A DNA stretch of 9,227 nt from JANOBJ01 sp031411575 (GCA_031411575.1 JANOBJ010000278.1:1-9227), one strand, 5' to 3'; positions 1-7,570 are shown, counted from the stretch's first letter. Notes: generated by a model from the sequence alone, not told the origin. Numbers and translations are program-made.

Positions 1-3000
1 GGCCTGCACTGCCCCGACAGCGACATCCGCTATGCCGATCCGCAGCCGGGCCTGTTCTCGTTCAACTCGGCGGTCGGCGCGTGCGACAAATGCCGGGGCT
101 TCGGCCGCGTGATCGGCGTCGACTACGGCCTCGTGATTCCCGATGCACGCAAGACCCTGCGCAACGGCGCCATCAAGCCGATGCAGACACCCGCCTGGAA
201 AGAGTGCCAGGACGATTTGCTCAAGTACGGCGGCGAAGCCGGCATCCCGCGCGACACCGCCTGGTCGGCGCTCACCGAAGCGCAGCGTGACTGGGTCATC
301 AATGGCTCACCGAACTGGACCGGCAACTGGAACAAGCAGTGGTACGGCGTCAAACGTTTCTTCGAATACCTGGAGAGCAAGGCCTACAAGATGCACATCC
401 GCGTGCTCTTGTCGAAGTACCGCAGCTACACGCCGTGCGAAACCTGCGGCGGCGCCCGCCTGAAGCCCGAAAGCCTGCTCTGGCGCATTGGCAGCAAGGC
501 CGACGCAGATGCTGTGCGCGAGCCGACTGCGCGCTTCATGCCCCGTGGGGTGGAGTGGAGCGACGACCAATTGCAAGCGCTGCCGGGTCTGTGTCTGCAT
601 GACCTCGTGTTAATGCCCATCGATCGCCTCCGGCAATTTTTCGACCGGCTGAGCCCGGACTCAGTGGCTGTTGGCAACGAAGGTGAACGCCAGGCGCTGA
701 AGCTGCTGTATGAAGAAATCACGACCCGGTTGCGCTACCTGTGCGATGTCGGCATCGGCTATCTGACGCTGGACCGCCAGAGCCGCACCCTGTCCGGCGG
801 CGAGGTGCAGCGCATCAACCTCACCACGGCGCTGGGCACTTCGCTGGTCAATACGCTGTTCGTGCTCGACGAGCCGAGCATCGGCCTGCATCCGCGTGAC
901 ATGCACCGCATTATCGAAGCCATGCTGCGCCTGCGCGATGCCGGCAACACGCTGGTGGTGGTAGAGCACGACCCGGCGGTGATGCTGGCCGCTGACCGTG
1001 TGATTGATATGGGGCCAGGACCGGGTGAGCGTGGCGGGCAGGTGGTGTTTGACGGCAGTACCGCCGATCTGCGCAATGCCGACACGCTGACAGGCGCCTA
1101 CATGGGCGGGCGCAAGCAGGTCGGCATGGGCTTCAAGCGCATGGTGTCGGACAACACACCGCGCCTGATTTTGGAAGGCGCGCGTGAACACAACCTGAAA
1201 AACGTGGCGGTCGAGTTTCCGCTGCAGCGCCTGGTCTGCGTGACCGGGGTCAGTGGCTCGGGCAAGTCCTCGCTGATCCAGGACGTGCTGGCACCAGCGC
1301 TGATGCGCCACTTTGGCAAGGCCACCGAAACGCCGGGTGCTCATGACCGGCTGCTGGGGGCCGATCATCTCAGTGAGGTGGTGTTTGTCGACCAGAGCCC
1401 GATTGGCAAGACCGCGCGCTCCAATCCGGCCAGCTACGTCGGCGCCTGGGACGCCATCCGGGAACTGTTTGCCAATTCCGCGCTGGCGCGCCAGCGCGGC
1501 TACACCTCCTCCAAATTCAGCTTCAACAGCGGTGACGGGCGGTGTGCGGTATGTGGCGGATCGGGTTTCGAGCACGTCGAGATGCAGTTTCTGAGTGATG
1601 TGTACCTGCGCTGTCCGGATTGCGACGGCAAGCGGTACCGGCCGGAAATCCTGGAGGTGATGATTGAGCGGCCGGTGGCGGGTTCCGTGCGCCCGGTTCA
1701 GTTGAATGTGGCGGATGTGCTGGATCGAACCGTCAGCGAGGCGGTGGCCCTGTTCGCGAACGACCGCGACGTGGTCCGTGCTTTGCAGCCGATCATCGAT
1801 GTCGGGCTTGAGTACGTGAAACTGGGCCAACCGGTGCCCACCCTGTCGGGTGGCGAGTCGCAGCGCCTGAAGCTCGCGGGCTTTTTGGCGGATGCCGCCA
1901 AAAGCGCCTCGGCGAGTCGCCAGCCCCTGGTGCGCAAAGGCACCCTGTTCATGTTTGACGAGCCGACGACCGGCCTGCACTTTGACGACATTGCCAAACT
2001 GATGCGCGCCCTGCGCAAGCTGCTGGACGTGGGGCATTCGCTGGTGGTGATCGAGCACAACCTGGATGTGATCCGCGCCAGCGACTGGCTGATCGACATG
2101 GGGCCTGAAGGCGGCGATGCTGGCGGGATGGTGGTGGCCGAAGGTACGCCCGAAGACGTGCGCCAGCACGCAAGCTCGCATACCGGTAAGGCCTTGCGGG
2201 ACTATGAGCGGGCACTCGGGATTGGAGCGCACGCGGCCGAAGAGGGCGCGCAGCCTGCATTCGCCGGGGGCTGGGCAAGTGGCTCGGAGTGGCGTCACCG
2301 GCGGGCCCAGCCCGACAAGGGCAATCACGCAATTCAGATCGTCAATGCCAAGGAGCACAACCTCAAGAGCCTGTCGGTGGATATTCCGCGCGGCAAGTTC
2401 AGCGTGGTGACCGGCGTCAGCGGCTCCGGCAAATCGACACTGGCCTTCGACATCCTGTTCAACGAAGGCCAGCGGCGCTATCTGGAGAGCCTGAACGCCT
2501 ATGCCCGCAGCATCGTTCAACCGGCAGGGCGCCCCGAGGTCGATGCGGTGTATGGCATTCCGCCCACGGTGGCGATCGAGCAGCGGCTGTCGCGCGGCGG
2601 CCGCAAGAGCACGGTGGGCACGACCACCGAGGTGTGGCACTTTCTGCGGCTGCTGTATGTGAAGCTCGGTGTGCAGCACTGCATCCACGACGGTGCCGCC
2701 GTGCAGCCGCAAACGCCCGACAGCATCGCCGCGCAACTGCTGAAAACCTTTCGCGGCCAGCACATCGGCCTGCTGGCGCCGCTGGTGATCAACCGCAAGG
2801 GCGTCTACACCGAACTGGCCGACTGGGCGCGGCCGCGTGGCTACACCCACCTGCGCGTGGACGGCAATTTTTTGCCAACCACCGGCTTCCCGCGGCTTGA
2901 CCGCTTCAAGGAACACACCATTGAGCTGCCGGTCGCCAGCCTTGATGTCACGCCCGACAACGAGGCGCTGCTGCGCCAGGTGCTGGCCAGCGCGCTGGAG

Positions 3001-5109
3001 CACGGCAAAGGCGTCGTCCATGTGCTCAGCAATCTTACCGGGCTGCGTGCGGCCATGATGGCGGGCGTGCCGACGGCGGGCATTGGCCAGCTCGACGTGT
3101 TCTCCACCAAACGGGCCTGCCCGGTTTGCAGCACCAGCTACGCCGAGCTCGACCCGCGGCTGTTCAGCTACAACAGCAAGCATGGCTGGTGCCCGGAATG
3201 CGTGGGCACCGGAGTCAAGCTCACCAAGGAGCAGCGCAAGGCGCTCGATGACTCGGTCCGTGACGATGACAACAAGGGCCGCGAGCAGACCTTCGGCGAA
3301 CCCGAGATCGACGATGTGACCGACACCGCCTGCCCGGCGTGTCACGGCATGCGGCTCAATGCGACGGCGCGTGCCGTGCGCTTTGGCGCGCACCCGTCTT
3401 CAGGGCGGCTCGCGGTGGGCATTGCCGATGTCGCGCGGCTGAGCGTGACCGATGTGCGGCGCTGGGTGGAGTCGCTCGCGCTGGCCGGGCGCGAGAGCGA
3501 GATCGCGCGCGACCTCGTGCCCGAGATCAAAAGCCGGCTGGAGTTTCTGGAGGAAGTGGGCCTGAACTACCTCACGCTGGACCGTGGCGCGCCCACCCTG
3601 TCGGGCGGCGAGGCGCAGCGCATCCGGCTGGCGGCGCAGCTGGGCAGCAACCTGCAGGGCGTCTGCTACGTGCTGGATGAGCCGACCATCGGCCTGCATG
3701 CGCGCGACAACCAGATCCTGCTCAATGCCCTGAAATCCCTGAGCGACAAGGGCAACACGCTGGTGGTGGTCGAGCACGACGAAGACACAATCCGCCGGGC
3801 TGACCACATCATCGACATCGGGCCCAGCGCGGGCAAGCGCGGCGGGCGGCTGGTGGCTGAGGGCGTGGTGGCCGACATCACGGGCGCCGCCGAATCCGTC
3901 ACTGGCCGCTACCTGCTGCACGCGATGAAGCACCCGTTACAGGCGCGAAGGAGCGTAGCGAACTTGGGGTCAGATCCCGATTCAGGACAGCGGCCTGGCC
4001 AGAGCGAGAAACCTGTGACGAAATCGGGCTCTGACCCCGAGTTCGCGGGGCACTTGCACGTGCAGGGCGCCAACCTCCACAACCTGCAAAACGTGACCGC
4101 CATCGTCCCGCTCAAGCGACTGGTTGCCATCACCGGTGTCTCGGGCTCCGGCAAGTCCACACTTGCGCGCGACGTGTTGCTGACCAATGTGCAGGCGCTG
4201 GTCGCGCAGCGCTCAACCAAGGCGGGCCGGGATGCCATGGCTGTTGGCAAGGGCCCGGCCCTGGTAGGTTGCAGCAGGCTCACCGGCTACGAGTCGATCG
4301 ACCGCGTGCTCGAAGTGGACCAGACCCCAATTGGCAAGACACCGCGCAGTTGCCCCGCCACCTACATCGGCTTCTGGGACACCATCCGCAAGCTGTTCGC
4401 CGACACGCTGGAGGCCCGCGCACGTGGCTACGCGGCCAATCGTTTCAGCTTCAACACCGGCGAAGGCCGCTGCCACAGCTGCGAAGGTCAGGGCATCCGC
4501 ACCATCGGCATGAGTTTTCTGCCGGACGTGAAGGTGCCGTGCGAGACCTGCCACGGCGCGCGCTTCAATTCCGAAACCCTGGCTGTCACGTGGCGAGGCA
4601 AAAGCATCGGCGACATCCTGCAGATGGAGGTTGATGAGGCGGTCGATTTCTTTGCCGCCATGCCCAGTATCAGCCACCCGCTGCAGCTGCTGAAAGATGT
4701 GGGGCTGGGCTACCTGACCCTGGGCCAGCCCTCGCCCACGCTCAGCGGCGGCGAGGCCCAGCGGATCAAGCTGGTGACCGAACTGGCCAAGGTGCGCGAC
4801 GATGTGACGCGGCGCGGCAACAAGGTGCCGCACACGCTGTACGTGCTCGATGAACCGACCGTGGGCCTGCACATGGCCGACGTGGAAAAGCTGATCCAGG
4901 TGCTGCACCGTCTGGTCAATGGCGGCCACAGTGTGGTGGTGATCGAGCACGACCTCGACGTGATCGCCGAGGCCGACTGGATCATTGACCTCGGGCCCGA
5001 TGGTGGCGACGCGGGCGGCCGAATCGTGGCGGCGGCGACGCCCGAGGACGTGGTGCGGCGCGACACGCATACCGGCCGCGTTCTTGGCGCTGTGCTGGCA
5101 CGGATCTGA
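1..5109 (+). CDS. uvrA: Double-length excinuclease ABC subunit UvrA (tandem UvrA, four ABC domains), 5' partial
   Basis: This is an ATP-dependent DNA damage-recognition protein of nucleotide excision repair, which normally loads UvrB at lesions. The frame is open from base 1, so the N-terminus (first Walker A and the start of unit 1) is outside the window. Unit 1 (1 to about 2220) has a zinc module at 10-93, a Cys pair at 436-447, LSGGE at 790 and DEPS Walker B near 868. Its second ATPase has Walker A GVSGSGKS at 1246, zinc module 1543-1623, LSGGE at 1843 and DEPT near 1957. Unit 2 (about 2330-5109) is complete: Walker A 2413, UvrB-binding-like region about 2660-3100, zinc module 3118-3201, LSGGE 3598, DEPT 3676, Walker A 4135, zinc module 4471-4551, LSGGE 4741 and DEPT 4849. 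All visible ATPase motifs are intact, including the EHD/EHN switches. The visible 1702 residues compare with about 940 for ordinary UvrA. Oddities are a Cys-to-Ser change at 19-21 and an in-frame repeat at 3958-4046. It may be an accessory UvrA beside a standard one. Confidence 0.96.
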   Translation, partial: GLHCPDSDIRYADPQPGLFSFNSAVGACDKCRGFGRVIGVDYGLVIPDARKTLRNGAIKPMQTPAWKECQDDLLKYGGEAGIPRDTAWSALTEAQRDWVINGSPNWTGNWNKQWYGVKRFFEYLESKAYKMHIRVLLSKYRSYTPCETCGGARLKPESLLWRIGSKADADAVREPTARFMPRGVEWSDDQLQALPGLCLHDLVLMPIDRLRQFFDRLSPDSVAVGNEGERQALKLLYEEITTRLRYLCDVGIGYLTLDRQSRTLSGGEVQRINLTTALGTSLVNTLFVLDEPSIGLHPRDMHRIIEAMLRLRDAGNTLVVVEHDPAVMLAADRVIDMGPGPGERGGQVVFDGSTADLRNADTLTGAYMGGRKQVGMGFKRMVSDNTPRLILEGAREHNLKNVAVEFPLQRLVCVTGVSGSGKSSLIQDVLAPALMRHFGKATETPGAHDRLLGADHLSEVVFVDQSPIGKTARSNPASYVGAWDAIRELFANSALARQRGYTSSKFSFNSGDGRCAVCGGSGFEHVEMQFLSDVYLRCPDCDGKRYRPEILEVMIERPVAGSVRPVQLNVADVLDRTVSEAVALFANDRDVVRALQPIIDVGLEYVKLGQPVPTLSGGESQRLKLAGFLADAAKSASASRQPLVRKGTLFMFDEPTTGLHFDDIAKLMRALRKLLDVGHSLVVIEHNLDVIRASDWLIDMGPEGGDAGGMVVAEGTPEDVRQHASSHTGKALRDYERALGIGAHAAEEGAQPAFAGGWASGSEWRHRRAQPDKGNHAIQIVNAKEHNLKSLSVDIPRGKFSVVTGVSGSGKSTLAFDILFNEGQRRYLESLNAYARSIVQPAGRPEVDAVYGIPPTVAIEQRLSRGGRKSTVGTTTEVWHFLRLLYVKLGVQHCIHDGAAVQPQTPDSIAAQLLKTFRGQHIGLLAPLVINRKGVYTELADWARPRGYTHLRVDGNFLPTTGFPRLDRFKEHTIELPVASLDVTPDNEALLRQVLASALEHGKGVVHVLSNLTGLRAAMMAGVPTAGIGQLDVFSTKRACPVCSTSYAELDPRLFSYNSKHGWCPECVGTGVKLTKEQRKALDDSVRDDDNKGREQTFGEPEIDDVTDTACPACHGMRLNATARAVRFGAHPSSGRLAVGIADVARLSVTDVRRWVESLALAGRESEIARDLVPEIKSRLEFLEEVGLNYLTLDRGAPTLSGGEAQRIRLAAQLGSNLQGVCYVLDEPTIGLHARDNQILLNALKSLSDKGNTLVVVEHDEDTIRRADHIIDIGPSAGKRGGRLVAEGVVADITGAAESVTGRYLLHAMKHPLQARRSVANLGSDPDSGQRPGQSEKPVTKSGSDPEFAGHLHVQGANLHNLQNVTAIVPLKRLVAITGVSGSGKSTLARDVLLTNVQALVAQRSTKAGRDAMAVGKGPALVGCSRLTGYESIDRVLEVDQTPIGKTPRSCPATYIGFWDTIRKLFADTLEARARGYAANRFSFNTGEGRCHSCEGQGIRTIGMSFLPDVKVPCETCHGARFNSETLAVTWRGKSIGDILQMEVDEAVDFFAAMPSISHPLQLLKDVGLGYLTLGQPSPTLSGGEAQRIKLVTELAKVRDDVTRRGNKVPHTLYVLDEPTVGLHMADVEKLIQVLHRLVNGGHSVVVIEHDLDVIAEADWIIDLGPDGGDAGGRIVAAATPEDVVRRDTHTGRVLGAVLARI
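2221..2330 (+). other. Inter-unit linker joining the two UvrA copies
   Basis: About 35 residues lie between the conserved C-terminal end of UvrA unit 1 (the TPEDVRQH...SHTGKALRDYERALG tail) and the first beta strand of unit 2 (IQIVNAKEHNLKSL). The stretch is rich in Ala, Gly, Glu and Arg and has no UvrA motif, so it reads as a flexible tether. There is no stop codon, ribosome binding site or frame change here, which supports a true fusion rather than two adjacent genes. The boundaries are estimated by comparing the two units with each other and with E. coli UvrA from memory. Confidence 0.7.
3958..4046. repeat. REP/MITE-like inverted repeat inserted in frame in uvrA
   Basis: The left arm 3958-3983 (core TTGGGGTCAGATCCCGATT) and the reverse complement of the right arm 4021-4046 (core TCGGGGTCAGAGCCCGATT) match at 23 of 26 positions, separated by a 37-base spacer. 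Transcribed, the arms could form a long hairpin. The element lies wholly inside uvrA, in the linker between the two ATPase domains of unit 2, and stays in frame. Both arms encode similar short peptides, GSDPD and GSDPE. The GGGGTCAGA...CCCGATT arms resemble short repeats I recall from betaproteobacterial genomes, sometimes near IS200/RAYT-type transposases. That family assignment is from memory and uncertain; the inverted repeat itself is read directly. Confidence 0.85.
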
Positions 5110-5110
5110 A

Positions 5111-5129
5111 TGCTATATTAATTATAGCA
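5111..5129. terminator. AT-rich hairpin between convergent uvrA and HAD genes (possible weak terminator or repeat end)
   Basis: TGCTATA at 5111-5117 pairs perfectly with TATAGCA at 5123-5129 around a TTAAT loop, starting two bases after the uvrA stop codon. The stem is short and mostly A/T, and no clean U-run follows on either strand, so it is a poor intrinsic terminator by itself. It adjoins the repeat at 5125-5160 and may simply be the palindromic end of that element. A termination role is inferred only from its position between converging genes. Confidence 0.35.
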
Positions 5130-5160
5130 AACTATGACCTTTGGAAGCGGACCTTAAGCC
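5125..5160. repeat. Interspersed short repeat, copy A (intergenic, at the 3' end of the HAD gene)
   Basis: These 36 bases, beginning TAGCAAACTATGACC, match 5688-5723 at 28 of 36 positions without gaps and in the same orientation. The first 15 bases and the ACCT and GCC blocks are the best conserved. The last base of this copy, C5160, belongs to the stop codon (TAG on the minus strand, 5160-5162) of the HAD phosphatase gene, so the gene runs directly into the element. The flanking 19-base palindrome at 5111-5129 may be part of the same element. The family resembles dispersed repeats I associate with Comamonadaceae. Confidence 0.7.
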
Positions 5161-6014
5161 TATTTGACTGGTATTTGAGTTAATAACCTGCCTACCACTT
5201 CGGCAAACCCTGCTCCGCGTTCGCCCCGTGTGATGTAGCGTGGCTTGCAAGCCAGTTCGGCCTCGAAACGCTGGATGTTGGCCACGCCCACGCTCTGCGG
5301 AAAGTGCTCGAACATCAGCTGGTCGTTGGTGGAGTCGCCCACGTAAACCCAGCGGTCGATCTCGGCGTCGAGGTCGCGCCCGAACAGCTCGCGTACGATC
5401 CAGCGAGCACCGGCCAGCTTGTCGTGCGCGCCGAACCAGCCGTTGATGTGGATGGAGCTGACCGTGGCGTTCATGCCTTCGGATTGCATGATGCGCACGA
5501 CCTGCGCGATGGCTTCCGGCGGCAGATGGCTGAATTCGCTGTGGTCGATGGCGATGTCGGTTTCGCGGCCGGCGCTGTCTTCGGACAGCTTCGCACCGGG
5601 CACCTCGCGCAGCACCCGCTGCGCCACCTGCAGCAGGCGCAGCGCATTGGAGGCACGGGTGGCGATATCCTGGCAGTATGATTTTTGTAGCAAACTATGA
5701 CCATCGGGCGACGACCTCAGGCCATTTTTGCTCAAAAAAAGGGCTGGATAACGTGACAGCGCTACTGCGCCGTTCTCGGCCACGATGGCGTCCAACGGCC
5801 AGGCGACGGCGAAGGGTTCGCTCCAGCCCGCCGGGCGTCCGGTGATCGCGATGCAGCTCAGGCCTGCCTGCTTCAGCAGTTGCAGCGCAGCGAGCGCGTC
5901 CGCGGTGATGGCCCCATCGGTGGTCAGGGTGTCGTCGATGTCGGTGAGGACGCCGAGCATATGGCGCCAGGCCTGGTCGGGGGCTTCGCTCAGCGGTAGC
6001 ACGGTACTTCCCAC
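5160..6014 (-). CDS. HAD-IIB (Cof-type) phosphatase with an in-frame repeat insertion
   Basis: This is a cytoplasmic Mg-dependent phosphohydrolase of the haloacid dehalogenase superfamily, class IIB (sucrose-phosphatase / mannosyl-phosphoglycerate-phosphatase-like). The substrate cannot be told from sequence. Motif I is LTDIDDTLT with nucleophile Asp25 and Asp27; motif II is ITGR (57-60); the motif III Lys is about 199; motif IV is GDSTND (226-231). The cap domain lies between motifs II and III. The listed start is GTG at 6014, which has no clear Shine-Dalgarno sequence. An ATG at 5960 (residue 19), just before motif I, and a GTG at 6002 preceded by GGGAAG are alternatives. Residues about 92-110 are encoded by repeat DNA, and the stop codon overlaps a second copy. 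The gene follows the S41 peptidase by 31 bases on the same strand, so it may be co-transcribed. All catalytic motifs are intact; whether the insertion is tolerated is unknown. Confidence 0.87.
   Translation of the reverse strand: MGSTVLPLSEAPDQAWRHMLGVLTDIDDTLTTDGAITADALAALQLLKQAGLSCIAITGRPAGWSEPFAVAWPLDAIVAENGAVALSRYPALFLSKNGLRSSPDGHSLLQKSYCQDIATRASNALRLLQVAQRVLREVPGAKLSEDSAGRETDIAIDHSEFSHLPPEAIAQVVRIMQSEGMNATVSSIHINGWFGAHDKLAGARWIVRELFGRDLDAEIDRWVYVGDSTNDQLMFEHFPQSVGVANIQRFEAELACKPRYITRGERGAGFAEVVGRLLTQIPVK
5688..5740. repeat. Interspersed short repeat, copy B (inside the HAD gene, translated)
   Basis: Bases 5688-5723 match copy A at 5125-5160 at 28 of 36 positions. The element seems to continue through GCCATTTTTGCTCAAAA to about 5737-5740, an end that resembles dispersed Comamonadaceae repeats I recall. 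On the minus strand it is read in frame as FLSKNGLRSSPDGHSLLQ. This replaces what should be the start of the HAD cap domain, just after the ENGA motif. The stretch is markedly more A/T-rich than the surrounding gene and contains runs of A and T. The outer boundaries are approximate. Confidence 0.75.
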
Positions 6015-6045
6015 CGGGTATGGCGCGTGTGCATGCCGGGTAGCG

Positions 6046-7497
6046 TCAGGGTTTGCGCGGCGTCAGCAGCTTGCCGGGGCGCGTGGGCCTGCCGGATACC
6101 GACAGCCCGCCGCCCGCTGCCTGCTTGCGCAGCGACAGCGCGCCGCGCGCTGTTGCCGTTGCCACCGGCGGACAAATGCCGTTGTCGATGTGGTGCAGCG
6201 CGGTGGCCAGCTGGCCTTCTCGGATGTCGCCGAGGGCGTGGTCAAAATCATCGGCGGCCGCACAGGTGGGCGCAAAACCCGCGGTGTAGCCGCCCGCGTT
6301 CTTGGCGTTGAAGCCCTCGAACTCGATCGGGAACAAGGCCAGACTGCAGTTGTCCTGCCGCGAGAACCCATACGGCTTGCCGCAGGTGGCCTGACCCACC
6401 AGCACCACTTCGACGTCAATCCCCCGAAGGCCGTTGACCACCGATTCGCTGGCCGAACAGGTGAACTCTGACGTCAGGACATAGACCTTGGGCAGCGCCA
6501 GCTGGGGCAACGGGCTGCCTGCGGGCCGCGCGCTGTCGCTGAACTGTACCCGTGGCAAGTAATTGAACACGGCGGACGCCGAATCGGCGGCGCGCTTGTT
6601 GTTGAACTGGAGCCGCTCAAAGACCCGCCCTTCGCTGGCCGGGCCCGTGACCATCGAGGCCAGCGACAGCGCGACATACAGGAAGCCGCCGGTGTTGTAC
6701 CGCATGTCCAGTACGAGATCATTGATGCCGCCCGTCCTGAGCGAAGTGATCGCATCAATCAGCGGGTCTTGCGCGGTGCTGGAATGGTCATTGAACAGGA
6801 TGTAACCCACGCGCCGGCCGCTCGGGCGTACAAGGGTGCTGAATTGAGGTACCGGATTTTCAACCAGAGGCGCGGCATCCAGTCTGATGGTGCGCACCGG
6901 CGCCGCTGGCGTGTCGCGGTAGTTGAAGGTCACAAAGGCGCCCGCCACGTTGGGGAACCAGCCGGTTGTGTTGCTCGCAATCACGCCCAGGAACTCGCCC
7001 CCGCGCGCCATGCCCGCCAGCGCCGCCGGTGAGCCCGACGTGACCTGGGCCACGCGCGCCCGACCCAGTTGGTCTTCCTGCCACTCCACGCCGAACCCGA
7101 TGTTGCTGCCGCTGGCAAAACTGTCGGCGTTGGAAAGCGTGGCGACGAAGCTGAACTGGTCTTTCGGCAATCCGTTGGCATCAGGCGTGGTGACCAGCAG
7201 GCTGTAAAAATAGTCCGGCACGTTGCTGAACGCGCCGAAATTGATGTTGGGAATCTCGCTGTACCAGAGGTAGTTTTCGTTCAGGTAGGAACGGGCAAAC
7301 CGCTTTTCGTTGTCCACGGTGCAACTGTTGGCGAAGCTGAATGATGGCGCACTCGGATCAGCCGTGGTTCCGGCATTCACCAGTGCAGACCCACTGCTGC
7401 TTCCGCCGCCTCCGCCACAAGCCGACAGCACGACACAGAGCAAGCCAATGACCAAGGCAGCCAGTGGCTGCGCACAAGAACGAAACGCTGGGCGCAT
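6046..7497 (-). CDS. S41-family (C-terminal processing protease-like) lipoprotein peptidase with PDZ domain
   Basis: This is a predicted envelope serine peptidase anchored by lipid. A signal peptide ends in the lipobox LSAC with acylated Cys27, followed by a Gly/Ser-rich tether. A helical N-terminal region (about 60-125) precedes a PDZ-like domain (about 130-205, with GFGVEW and SPAALAGMARGG). The S41 catalytic core follows (about 225-400): GYILFNDHSS, the strand LVLDMRYNTGG, and the dyad Ser348 (TCSASE) with Lys374 (TCGKPYGF), 26 residues apart. The spacing and motifs fit the Ser-Lys dyad of Prc/CtpA proteases. A Cys sits directly before the Ser (347) and two before the Lys (372); further Cys are at 384 and 412. 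The 483-residue length fits lipoprotein S41 proteins. The ATG at 7497 places the signal peptide correctly, though the ribosome binding site is weak. The native substrate is unknown. The gene lies 73 bases after prfC. Confidence 0.92.
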   Translation of the reverse strand: MRPAFRSCAQPLAALVIGLLCVVLSACGGGGGSSSGSALVNAGTTADPSAPSFSFANSCTVDNEKRFARSYLNENYLWYSEIPNINFGAFSNVPDYFYSLLVTTPDANGLPKDQFSFVATLSNADSFASGSNIGFGVEWQEDQLGRARVAQVTSGSPAALAGMARGGEFLGVIASNTTGWFPNVAGAFVTFNYRDTPAAPVRTIRLDAAPLVENPVPQFSTLVRPSGRRVGYILFNDHSSTAQDPLIDAITSLRTGGINDLVLDMRYNTGGFLYVALSLASMVTGPASEGRVFERLQFNNKRAADSASAVFNYLPRVQFSDSARPAGSPLPQLALPKVYVLTSEFTCSASESVVNGLRGIDVEVVLVGQATCGKPYGFSRQDNCSLALFPIEFEGFNAKNAGGYTAGFAPTCAAADDFDHALGDIREGQLATALHHIDNGICPPVATATARGALSLRKQAAGGGLSVSGRPTRPGKLLTPRKP

Positions 7498-7534
7498 GGA
7501 CAGACTTTCTGCGGGTCAGTGACAGGGTGTGCGA

Positions 7535-7564
7535 ATTATGACGAGGGCATGGCCAGCCTGAGCA
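7535..7564 (-). promoter_or_regulatory. Candidate sigma-70 promoter for the S41 peptidase gene
   Basis: On the minus strand, CATAAT at 7540-7535 lies 37 bases upstream of the S41 start codon and is followed by TCGCAC, giving the CATAATTCG form common for -10 regions in betaproteobacteria. A short leader of roughly 25-30 bases would result. The -35 candidate near 7559-7564 (TGCTCA) matches TTGACA at only three of six positions, so the promoter is weak or needs an activator. If it is not used, the gene would be read through from prfC. Confidence 0.28.
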
Positions 7565-7570
7565 GCCCGT

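Noticed and set aside
661..3393. A 910-codon open frame on the minus strand opposite uvrA
   Set aside because: It is antisense to strongly conserved UvrA motifs. Its translation is rich in His, Arg, Gln and Ala, with recurring stretches such as HHQRV that are just the complement of repeated UvrA motifs (VVVEHD). Long antisense frames are common opposite GC-rich genes with G/C third positions. No domain or ribosome binding site supports it.
3958..4046. A CRISPR repeat pair or an intrinsic terminator
   Set aside because: There are only two arms, in inverted rather than direct orientation, with no spacer series. They lie in the middle of an open coding sequence and have no U-run, so neither an array nor a normal terminator fits.
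4213..5070. A 285-codon minus-strand open frame at the 3' end of uvrA
   Set aside because: It has the same antisense-shadow character as 661-3393, including the complement of the EHD and DEPT motifs, and shows no recognisable protein family.
5785..6471. A 228-codon plus-strand open frame across the S41/HAD junction
   Set aside because: It spans parts of two well-supported minus-strand genes and shows no domain, so it is a GC-driven shadow frame.
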